Source: Aldehydirespirator sp963662645
GTDB lineage: Bacteria; Actinomycetota; Acidimicrobiia; Acidimicrobiales; Aldehydirespiratoraceae
Direction: 5' to 3'
DNA length: 64,000 nucleotides
Assembly (NCBI GenBank): GCA_963662645.2
Contig: OY759762.1
Location: forward strand, 3,534,001-3,598,000
A program made the position numbers and the translations under genes. Shown piece after piece: positions 7,355 to 14,326 of this stretch (its first letter is position 1; every line of letters starts with the position of its first letter). The notes below the pieces were generated by a model. The model saw only the letters and a program-made list of their open reading frames with translations. It was not told the origin of the DNA and did not search any database.

Positions 7355-9106
7355 CTAGGGAGTGGAGCGGCGGACGGGGAGGGTGATGCGGGTGGGGTGG
7401 ACGGCGTTGTGGAGCACGGTCTGGGTTGCGGGTGCGGCTGCCAGGGCGCTTTCGGTCAGGGGCGTTCCACCTGTGTTGAGGTTGCGGTCCCACTGGGGGA
7501 AGTCGGAGCTGGAAATGTTCAGCCTCAGACGCGACCCGGCTGCGATGCGGGCGCCGACCGGGCCCAGCTCGATCCGCAGTTCGTACACCTCTCCGGGCAC
7601 GAGTGGCTCCGGGTTGCTCAGTGAGTGGCGGTAGCGGGCCCTCAGGATGCCCTCCTGTAGGTTGACGCTGCGGCCGTCGGGATCGACCACGCACAGCCGG
7701 GCGGTGAAGTCGGTGTCGGTGGCGGTGCTGGCCGCGTGCAGGGTCACGTGCACGTCGCCGAGCAACTCGATATCGGCTGCGAGGGGCTCGGACGTGTACA
7801 CGAGGATCATGCGCGACACCTCGGCTTGGTGCTGATCGGCGGGGCCCATCGGTGTGATCGTGTCGAAGCAGCACGAATGGCCGCCCATGCTGGGAATGGG
7901 CACGCCCGGGTCGTAGACGAAGATGTCGGGTGGCTCGGCGGCGGGCGGGACCCGGTCGAGGGTGCCGTCCCCGAACTTGGAGTTGGCCCGTCCCCGCGAG
8001 TGGACGTACCAGTCCTCGGAGGCGGTGTCGGAGGGCGGCCAGCCGTCGAGATCCCGCCATCCGCCGTCGAGGGTGAACACCGTCACCGGATGGTCGAGCA
8101 CTCCGGTGTCGATGCCCTTGAGTGTCTGGTCGAACCAGCGCAGCTGCCAGTCGTCGATCTCGTTGGTGCTCGGACCGTCACCACCGCAGCGGCTCACCGG
8201 CGTCCACGGCATGTGCGTCCACGGGCCCACCAGCAGCTTCTGTGCCCGCCGGGCCGCCTCGGTGCCGGCACCCACTCGCAGCCCGGTGAAGTTCTTCACC
8301 GTCCCGCCCAGGAAAACGTCCCACCAGCCCCCGAAGTGCAGGGCTGGCACCTCGATGCGGCTGTAGTCGGCGTCGATACTCCAGCGCTTCCAATAGTCGT
8401 CGTACGTGCAGTGCTCCACCCAGTCGTAGAAGTAGGGGGCGTAGCCGCCCTGCAGCGGCGGGAACTCCGACATCGGGAGCCACCAGAACCAGCCCTCGGC
8501 CGCGCCCAGCGACGCGCTGAGGGCGTCGACCGCGGCCCGGTCCGCGGCCCGCACCGCCGATCCGAGAGCCAGCAGGTTGGCCCAGTAGCACACGAAGGCG
8601 GCCGCCAGCGCGCCGCCGTTGTAGGTCCAGCCGTCGTAGTACTGGGAGGCGGTGAAGCCCGGCGCGATGGCCTTCAGCGACGGGGGCTTCCTCACCGCGG
8701 CCAGCAGCTGGGTGGCGCCGACATACGAGAATCCGAACATGCCTACGTCGCCGTTCGAGCCCGGTAGTGTCGCGGCCCACTCGACGGTGTCGTAGCCGTC
8801 GTCCATCTCGTGGGCGAACGGGTAGAAGTCTCCCTCGGAGGTGTAGCGGCCCCGCGTGTCCTGGACCACGACCATGTAGCCGTGGGACGCGTACCAGGCC
8901 GGATGGGCGTTGCCGAAGGTGGAGACGTTGACCCGCTTGTCGTACGGGCTGCGGGCCAGAAGCACGGGAACGCCGTCTCCGCGGCCTCCGGCGGCCGGGC
9001 CCGACGGCCGGTACACGTCGGCCCGCAGCACTGTGCCGTCTCGCATCGCGGCGGGCACGTCCCGCTCCACGGTGACCGGCATTCCCGGCAGCTTTTCGAT
9101 TGTCAT
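7355..9106 (-). CDS. CocE/NonD-family serine hydrolase (X-Pro dipeptidyl-peptidase S15 fold)
   Basis: 583 aa, full length for CocE esterases and alpha-amino-acid ester hydrolases. The N-terminal S15 domain begins with MRDGTVLRADVYRP and carries the nucleophile elbow GFSYVGATQ (Ser127). A cap region follows (about 150-260), then HFGGWWDVFLGGT with the expected catalytic Asp, and a C-terminal jelly-roll (about 360-583, PepX_C). No signal peptide, so it is probably cytoplasmic. The start is set by GGAGTACTCC immediately before the ATG, a perfect palindrome doubling as ribosome-binding site. Substrate is probably an ester or amide; the exact one is unknown. Confidence 0.9.
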   Translation of the reverse strand: MTIEKLPGMPVTVERDVPAAMRDGTVLRADVYRPSGPAAGGRGDGVPVLLARSPYDKRVNVSTFGNAHPAWYASHGYMVVVQDTRGRYTSEGDFYPFAHEMDDGYDTVEWAATLPGSNGDVGMFGFSYVGATQLLAAVRKPPSLKAIAPGFTASQYYDGWTYNGGALAAAFVCYWANLLALGSAVRAADRAAVDALSASLGAAEGWFWWLPMSEFPPLQGGYAPYFYDWVEHCTYDDYWKRWSIDADYSRIEVPALHFGGWWDVFLGGTVKNFTGLRVGAGTEAARRAQKLLVGPWTHMPWTPVSRCGGDGPSTNEIDDWQLRWFDQTLKGIDTGVLDHPVTVFTLDGGWRDLDGWPPSDTASEDWYVHSRGRANSKFGDGTLDRVPPAAEPPDIFVYDPGVPIPSMGGHSCCFDTITPMGPADQHQAEVSRMILVYTSEPLAADIELLGDVHVTLHAASTATDTDFTARLCVVDPDGRSVNLQEGILRARYRHSLSNPEPLVPGEVYELRIELGPVGARIAAGSRLRLNISSSDFPQWDRNLNTGGTPLTESALAAAPATQTVLHNAVHPTRITLPVRRSTP

Positions 9107-9278
9107 GGAGTACTCCGGCTGTCAGCTGCGTTGGCGGAGCGGTGGCGACCACGCGCTCGAACGTGGGCTAGAGCGGTCTCGATTGTCACCAGGTTCTCGA
9201 CTGTCATGGAGTACTCCGATTGTCAACTCGATGACGGCGGCACGCTCGTCCGCCGTCCGGGGTTCTCGATTGTCATGG
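9096..9278 (-). repeat. iterated copies of the cocE translation-start region
   Basis: The 29-bp start region of the esterase gene (9096-9124, containing the palindrome GGAGTACTCC, the ATG and the next codons) recurs almost perfectly at 9197-9225, about 101 bp upstream. Shorter copies of the same start-codon block lie at 9173-9188 and 9261-9278. Each has the form TCGAYTGTCAT on the plus strand, i.e. ATG-ACA-RTC-GA on the coding strand. The extra copies are upstream of the used start and are not followed by the gene. The rest of 9107-9346 holds no gene. Confidence 0.75.
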
Positions 9279-9346
9279 CGGGACTGCCGTGTGTCAGTAT
9301 CGGCCCGTCTCGCGGTGGGCGGGAAGCGGCCGACGAAGGGATCTCG

Positions 9347-9910
9347 ATGAGCGAATTCAAGCAGGAGCGGTACTACGAGGAGGACTCCGGCGCCGGCGGG
9401 ATCCCCGCTGCGCAGGTCGAGGAGTTCCTGGCCGGTGCCGACAGCACCTGGCTGCTCAAACTGGCCCACTTCAAGCCCGACGGATGGCCGATGGTCGTGC
9501 CGCTCTGGTACCAGTGGGACGGGGAGGCCTTCCTGGTGGTGGGGCGCAAGCGCTCGGAGTGGGTCGAGGACCTGCGGCGCGATCCCCGCTGCGCGGTGTG
9601 CATAGAGGAGTTGGCCCACCCCCGCATCCGCAAGGTGCTGGCTCAGTGCACGGCCGAGATCGTCGAGGGCCCGGCGGTGGGGGAGGGCTCGCAGTGGGTG
9701 CCTGTGGCTGAGGAGATGGCCGCCCGCTACACCGGACCGGACGGGCCGGAGCAGCTCAAGTTGTCGTGGGGCTGGGAGCGTTACCTGGTGCGGCTCGTGC
9801 CCCGCGACGGCCGCCTGTTGACCTGGCAGGGAGCGGACTGGGCGCTGCGCTACTTCGATCCCGGCCAGCGGCCCGATCTCGAAGCCAAAGCCGCAGCCCG
9901 CTCCCAGTGA
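9347..9910 (+). CDS. pyridoxamine 5'-phosphate oxidase-fold protein
   Basis: 187 aa. Split-barrel flavin/F420-binding fold: an N-terminal helix (PAAQVEEFLAGADSTWLLKLA), strands with GWPMVVPLWYQWDGEAFLVV, then RSEWVEDLRRDPRCAVCIE and a C-terminal tryptophan-rich part. This matches the PPOX class used in actinobacteria for F420- or FMN-dependent reductases. The ATG at 9347 has GAAGGGA 8 nt upstream; a longer upstream frame exists but has no matching domain. The specific substrate is not evident. Confidence 0.8.
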   Translation: MSEFKQERYYEEDSGAGGIPAAQVEEFLAGADSTWLLKLAHFKPDGWPMVVPLWYQWDGEAFLVVGRKRSEWVEDLRRDPRCAVCIEELAHPRIRKVLAQCTAEIVEGPAVGEGSQWVPVAEEMAARYTGPDGPEQLKLSWGWERYLVRLVPRDGRLLTWQGADWALRYFDPGQRPDLEAKAAARSQ

Positions 9911-9932
9911 CCGCATCCACTCCCGAAGACCG

Positions 9933-11099
9933 GTGAAGGCTCCGGCGGGCAGGGCCGCCGCGCTGCGCCGGTCGGAGATCCGGGTCCTCTTCGACGCCGC
10001 GTCGCGCATCGGCGGCGACGTGATCCGGCTGGAGGTGGGCGAGCCCAGCTTCACCACGCCCGCCCACGTCATCGACGCGGCGGCCCGGGCCGCTCACGAC
10101 GGCCACACCGGATACGGGCCCAACGGCGGCCTGGCCAGCCTGCGCGAGCTGCTGGCCGACAAGCTTCGCAGGGTCAACGGCATAGAGGCCTCCACCGATG
10201 AGATCGTGGTCACGCCGGGGGCCATGAACGCGCTGTACTCGATCTACCTGGCGCTCTTGGAGCCGGGCGACGAGGTGCTGCTGCCCACGCCGGGGTTCCC
10301 CAACATGGACGAGACCGTCGCGGTTCTGGGGGGAAGGCCCGTGTTCTACCGGTTGGGAGCCGACGGAGGATTCCTGCCCGACATCGACGCCCTCGAGGCG
10401 CTGGTGACGAAACGCACCAAGGTCCTGTTCGTCAACACGCCGGCCAACCCGACCGGCGCGGTCTACGGGGCTTCGCTGATGCAGGATCTGGTGGACTTCG
10501 CCTGCCGCCACGACCTGTGGCTGCTGTGCGACGAGGTCTACGACGAGATGGTCCTGTCCGACGGCTGCGTGCACACCGCAGCGGCGCCCCTCGACTCAGA
10601 CGGGCGGGTGATAACGGTGTGCAGCTTCTCGAAGGTCTACGCCATGACCGGCTGGCGCGTCGGCTACGTGGCCGCGCCGGCCGCGGTGGCCGATCTGCTG
10701 CGCAAGCTGCAGGAGCCGCTGGTCTCGTGCCCCAGCACGATCTCTCAGAAGGCGGCCGAGGCCGCGTTGACCGGACCGCGCCACCCGTACGAGCTGATGC
10801 TGGCCGCCTACCGGCTCCGGCGGGCGGTGGCCCTCGACACTGCGGTCTCCGCGGGCGTGCGGGCGGTGGCATCCGACGGAACGCTCTACATGCTGCTGGA
10901 TGTCTCCGCGTCGGGCGTCGACGACCTCGACTTCGCGTTGAAGCTGCTGGAGTCGCACTCGGTGAGCGTCGCACCGGGCTCGGTGTTCGGGCCCGCGGGC
11001 CGGGGCTGGGCCCGCATCTCGCTGGCGGCCGAGGAGGAGGCCATAGCCGAGGGGCTGCGCCGGATCGCGAAGGCGGTCGACGAACAGAGGTCTGCGTGA
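9933..11099 (+). CDS. class I/II pyridoxal-phosphate aminotransferase
   Basis: 388 aa, fold type I. Recognisable landmarks: substrate loop GEPSFTTP, the GYGPNGGLASLRE region, VNTPANPTGAVY, the cofactor Asp in LLCDEVYDEM and the Schiff-base lysine in SFSKVYAMTGWRVGY. The family is aspartate/aromatic aminotransferase-like (MalY/PatA group); the amino acid used cannot be fixed by sequence. GTG start 22 nt after the preceding gene. It precedes the M20-RraA-lipoyl-SDR-E1 run, to which it could supply 2-oxoacids (inference). Confidence 0.9.
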   Translation: MKAPAGRAAALRRSEIRVLFDAASRIGGDVIRLEVGEPSFTTPAHVIDAAARAAHDGHTGYGPNGGLASLRELLADKLRRVNGIEASTDEIVVTPGAMNALYSIYLALLEPGDEVLLPTPGFPNMDETVAVLGGRPVFYRLGADGGFLPDIDALEALVTKRTKVLFVNTPANPTGAVYGASLMQDLVDFACRHDLWLLCDEVYDEMVLSDGCVHTAAAPLDSDGRVITVCSFSKVYAMTGWRVGYVAAPAAVADLLRKLQEPLVSCPSTISQKAAEAALTGPRHPYELMLAAYRLRRAVALDTAVSAGVRAVASDGTLYMLLDVSASGVDDLDFALKLLESHSVSVAPGSVFGPAGRGWARISLAAEEEAIAEGLRRIAKAVDEQRSA

Positions 11100-11214
11100 G
11101 AGGCCTGGAAGCGCTCAGGGGCTGGTCAGCGGCTTGGTCGGCGAGAGATGTCCACGAACGGGGGGTCTGAGTGAGAGTGCAGGCATCCGATTGCTACGGA
11201 AGGGGCAAGGGGCC

Positions 11215-12498
11215 ATGAGTCCGATGCAGACGGGATCGATGGCTGAGCGGGTCCGCGCCTATCTCGACGGGCGGGACGACGAGGTGCTCGAGCTTGCCCG
11301 AGACCTGATTCGCGCCCCGTCACCCAACCCTCCCGGCGACGAGCGAGAAGTGGCCGATCTGGTCATCAGGAGGCTTCAGGAGCTTGGCATCGACGACATC
11401 TCCCGCGTCGGCGCGCTCCAGGAACGGCCCAATGTGCTGGCCCGCGTGAAGGGCGCGGCGCCCGGGCCGACGCTGATCCTGTCGGGTCATCTCGACACCA
11501 AGCCCGCCGGGGACATGGAGGCATGGGAGACCGATCCCTGGGATCCCGTGCTGCGCGACGGCGATCTCATCGGCCTGGGGTCGGGAGACATGAAGGCCGC
11601 GGTCGCCGGGATGATGTACGCCGCCGCCGCCCTGCGCCACGCTCAGGAGGCCGGCGGAGCGGGTGGGGGATTCGCGGGTGAGTTGGTGCTGGTGTTCACC
11701 GCGGACGAGGAGGCCGGCGCCCAGTTCGGATCGAAGTGGCTGGCCGACAACGGCCATCTGCAGGCCGATGCCGCGGTGATCGGCGAGCCCAGCGGCATCA
11801 CCTCCGAATGGCAGTCGGTCCACCTGGTATCGAGGGGCGCAGCCCTCTTCAAGGTGGCCATCACCGGAACGCAGATGCACTCGTCCATCTCAGACCGGCT
11901 TCCGGGCATCAACGCCACCGTCAAGATGGCTCGCTTGATCGACCGCATGGACCGAGAGCTCATCTCCTACCTGACCTACGACGAGCATCCGCTCTGCCCC
12001 ACGGGTCCGACCGTCAACGTGGGGGTGATGGCCTCCGCGGGCGTGTTCTACGGCGTCTACCCGGGCAACGCTGAGTTCGCCTGCGACGTGAGGACCCTGC
12101 CGGGAATGACCGAGGAGTCGCTCAAGGCAGACATCGGGCGCTTTCTGGATGACGCCGTGGCCGACGATCCGGACCTGCGAGCCGAGCTGGACTGGTTCTT
12201 GACGGTCCCCCCGGTGGAGATCGACGCCGACCATCCGGTGGTGGGCGCACTCGTCGAGGCCGGGACCGAAGTTCTGGGAACAACGCCCGGCCTCGACGCC
12301 TTCCCCGGAGCCACCGACGCGCCCTACTTCCAGCTGACCGCCGGCATCCCCACCGTGGCGGCGTTCGGCCCGGGCATGCTGCCGAGGGCCCACAGCCCAA
12401 ACGAGTACATGGACGCCGACGGAGCGGCCCTGTCGGCCCGCATCTACGCCCTGGCTGCGCTTCGCTATCTCGGCGAGGCCGAAGACGGGGAGGGATAG
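11215..12498 (+). CDS. M20-family metallohydrolase (ArgE/DapE/succinyl-diaminopimelate desuccinylase-like)
   Basis: 427 aa, two-zinc deacylase or peptidase. Metal and catalytic motifs are in order: LSGHLDTKPAG (His ligand and assisting Asp), GSGDMKAAVAGM (bridging Asp), FTADEEAGAQFGS (catalytic Glu and ligand Glu), VIGEPSG, then a dimerisation domain and a C-terminal PRAHSPNEYM that supplies the last His. The ATG has AAGGGG upstream; longer in-frame extensions lack homology. It removes an N-acyl group or cleaves a dipeptide. It is the first gene of a run with 3-nt or negative spacing up to 16356, apart from the repeat at 13429-13564. Confidence 0.9.
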   Translation: MSPMQTGSMAERVRAYLDGRDDEVLELARDLIRAPSPNPPGDEREVADLVIRRLQELGIDDISRVGALQERPNVLARVKGAAPGPTLILSGHLDTKPAGDMEAWETDPWDPVLRDGDLIGLGSGDMKAAVAGMMYAAAALRHAQEAGGAGGGFAGELVLVFTADEEAGAQFGSKWLADNGHLQADAAVIGEPSGITSEWQSVHLVSRGAALFKVAITGTQMHSSISDRLPGINATVKMARLIDRMDRELISYLTYDEHPLCPTGPTVNVGVMASAGVFYGVYPGNAEFACDVRTLPGMTEESLKADIGRFLDDAVADDPDLRAELDWFLTVPPVEIDADHPVVGALVEAGTEVLGTTPGLDAFPGATDAPYFQLTAGIPTVAAFGPGMLPRAHSPNEYMDADGAALSARIYALAALRYLGEAEDGEG

Positions 12499-12501
12499 GC
12501 C

Positions 12502-13173
12502 ATGACCCTTCCGACTTCGGAGCTCTGTGCCCGCTACCGGCGCATCTGCGTGTCGGTGGTTTGTGACGCGCTCTATGAGCTCGGGCTGCCCGAGCGGGTG
12601 CTGCCCAGCGCGTTGAAGCCCCTGATGCCCGATGTGCGCATGGCCGGCATCGCCTACACGCTGGAGGGCCGAGCCATCCGCCCCGGGGTGGGGTGGGACC
12701 GAGGCCTGGAGCGCATCAAGTCGTATCTGGAGATGTTCGAGGAGCTGACGCCCGACTCCGTGCTGGTGTCGTGCAACCCCGACAGCGAGGTCGGCCACTT
12801 CGGCGAGCTGACCGGAAACTCGGCCCAGCAGTACGGCTGTGCGGGCGTGGTGCTAGAAGGCAACTTGCGGGACCTGGACGGCCTTCTCGACATCGGCCTG
12901 CAGGTCTTCTACCGGGACCTGTCGCCGCTGAACGCCATCGGGCGCTGGGAGATGGCCGCCTTCCAGGTGCCCGTCACGATCGGTGACGTGACCGTGGAGC
13001 CCGGCGACATGATCGTCGGCGACCGCGACGGCGTGCTGGTCGTGGCCGGATCCGAATCGGAGCGGGTGCTGGCGCAAGCCGAAACGATCGTGGGATCCGA
13101 GGAACTGGTGAGAGCGGACATGCGAGCTGGCGTCACCCCGTGGGAGGGCCTCGAGCGCCATGGACACATCTGA
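12502..13173 (+). CDS. RraA-family protein (4-hydroxy-4-methyl-2-oxoglutarate aldolase-like)
   Basis: 223 aa. RraA/HMG-aldolase fold: N-terminal helix with VVCDALYELG, the glycine-rich GCAGVVLEGNLRDLDGL (substrate and metal-binding Arg-Asp), and the C-terminal VEPGDMIVGDRDGVLVV. The R-D pair and GDxDGV signature are kept, so aldolase or oxaloacetate-decarboxylase type activity is possible. The family is often misannotated as a menaquinone methyltransferase or as RNase E inhibitor. Starts 3 nt after the M20 stop and overlaps the next gene by 14 nt. Confidence 0.85.
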   Translation: MTLPTSELCARYRRICVSVVCDALYELGLPERVLPSALKPLMPDVRMAGIAYTLEGRAIRPGVGWDRGLERIKSYLEMFEELTPDSVLVSCNPDSEVGHFGELTGNSAQQYGCAGVVLEGNLRDLDGLLDIGLQVFYRDLSPLNAIGRWEMAAFQVPVTIGDVTVEPGDMIVGDRDGVLVVAGSESERVLAQAETIVGSEELVRADMRAGVTPWEGLERHGHI

Positions 13174-13432
13174 GGAAGGGACCGCGCCCGCCGGCTCGGC
13201 CGGCACCGAGCTGACGATTCCTCAGATGGGGGTGGTGGAGCAGGTCCTGGTGGTGGAGTGGCTGGTGCCCGACGGCGCAGCGGTGAACGCGGGCGACCCA
13301 GTCGTGGTCATCGACACCGACAAGGCCGAGACCGAGCTGGAGGCACCGTCTTCGGGCCGGCTCAACATCCTGGTACCGGCCAGCGACGACGAGGTGGCCG
13401 TAGGCACCGCCCTGGCCACAGTCTCGGCGTGA
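13160..13432 (+). CDS. free-standing lipoyl (biotinyl/lipoyl attachment) domain protein
   Basis: 90 aa: a 16-residue flexible N-terminus, then one lipoyl domain. The hairpin carrying the modified lysine is IDTDKAETELEAPSSG (Lys55), matching the DKA consensus of 2-oxoacid dehydrogenase E2 lipoyl domains rather than the MKM of biotin carriers. No peripheral-subunit-binding or acyltransferase domain follows; the frame stops at 13432. It is in the same operon as a fused E1 (14323-16356), the presumed donor of the acyl group. With no E2 near, where the acyl group goes next is unknown. Confidence 0.9.
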   Translation: MDTSEEGTAPAGSAGTELTIPQMGVVEQVLVVEWLVPDGAAVNAGDPVVVIDTDKAETELEAPSSGRLNILVPASDDEVAVGTALATVSA

Positions 13433-13633
13433 GCGCGATCTTCTCGCTTCGAGGCCGGTGGCGGTCGTGACCGGCGCGGCCAGCGTTGCCGAGCAATGAC
13501 GGGCATCTTCTCGCTTCGAGGCCGGGTGGCGGTGGTGACCGGCGCGGGCGGGTGTTGCTGAGCAATGACGGGCATCTTCTCGCTGGAGGGCCGAGTGGCA
13601 GTAGTGACCGGCGCCGCCGGGGGACTGGGCGGG
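13429..13633 (+). repeat. three tandem copies (about 69 bp) of the SDR gene start
   Basis: The first 69 bp of the SDR gene (from 13565) are present three times head-to-tail. Copy 2 starts with ATG at 13496 and runs 21 codons to TGA at 13559-13561. Copy 1 begins with GTG at 13429, overlapping the lipoyl stop as GTGA, and is frameshifted by one missing base after about 10 codons. Shared text includes ATCTTCTCGCTTCGAGGCCG and GTGGTGACCGGCGC. Each copy still encodes the first strand of the Rossmann fold (RVAVVTGA). Only the third continues into the gene. Confidence 0.9.
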
Positions 13634-14326
13634 CCCATGGCGGAGGGGCTGGTCGGCGCGGGCGCCTTCGTGGTGTGCGCCGACTCGGCCGAGGAACCCA
13701 ATCGGGCGCTGGCGCAGCGGCTTGGAGCGGAACGATCAGAGGCGTTCAGCGTCGATGTGAGCGATGAGACGTCGGTGCAGGACCTCGCGGCCCAGGCCGC
13801 GGCCGTGACCGGCAGCATTGACGTGTTGGTGACATGCGCCGGGATCGGCGGCCGCGGGCCAGCCGCGGAATACGACGACGGAACCTGGGCAGACGTGATC
13901 GACGTAAACCTCACCGGGGCCTTCCGCACCTGCCGGGCGGTGGGTCGCCGCATGATTGCTCAGCCCAACGGCGGCGCCATCGTCAACATCGCTTCCGTGG
14001 TGGGCGAGGTTGGCCTCGCGGGCAGTGTTGGCTACCAGGCCTCGAAGGGAGGAGTGATCCAGATGACCCGCACGCTGGCGGTGGAGTGGGCTCCCCACAA
14101 TGTGAGGGTCAACGCCATCTCCCCCGGACATGTCGCCACCCCTCTGGTGCGTCGCCAGTGGGAGGTCGAACCCGGACTGAAGGACTACTTCGAGAGCCGC
14201 ACCCCGCTGGGTCGCCTCGCAGAGCCGATTGACATGGTGGGCGCGGCCGTATTCCTCGCAGGGCCCGCGTCGGCCATGATCACCGGCCAGGTTCTGGCCG
14301 TCGACGGCGGGTACACGGCTCAATGA
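13565..14326 (+). CDS. short-chain dehydrogenase/reductase (SDR)
   Basis: 253 aa classical SDR. Cofactor motif TGAAGGLGG, NAG-like CAGIGG, active-site Ser in IASVVGEVG, YQASK (Tyr and Lys), and the C-terminal SAMITGQVLAVDGG. An acidic residue after strand 2 (CADSAEE) favours NAD(H). Substrate unknown; given the operon it probably oxidises a hydroxy-acid or polyol intermediate. The preceding two partial copies of its own start mean translation could in principle begin at three places, but only this ATG gives the full protein. Its stop overlaps the E1 gene by 4 nt. Confidence 0.92.
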   Translation: MTGIFSLEGRVAVVTGAAGGLGGPMAEGLVGAGAFVVCADSAEEPNRALAQRLGAERSEAFSVDVSDETSVQDLAAQAAAVTGSIDVLVTCAGIGGRGPAAEYDDGTWADVIDVNLTGAFRTCRAVGRRMIAQPNGGAIVNIASVVGEVGLAGSVGYQASKGGVIQMTRTLAVEWAPHNVRVNAISPGHVATPLVRRQWEVEPGLKDYFESRTPLGRLAEPIDMVGAAVFLAGPASAMITGQVLAVDGGYTAQ

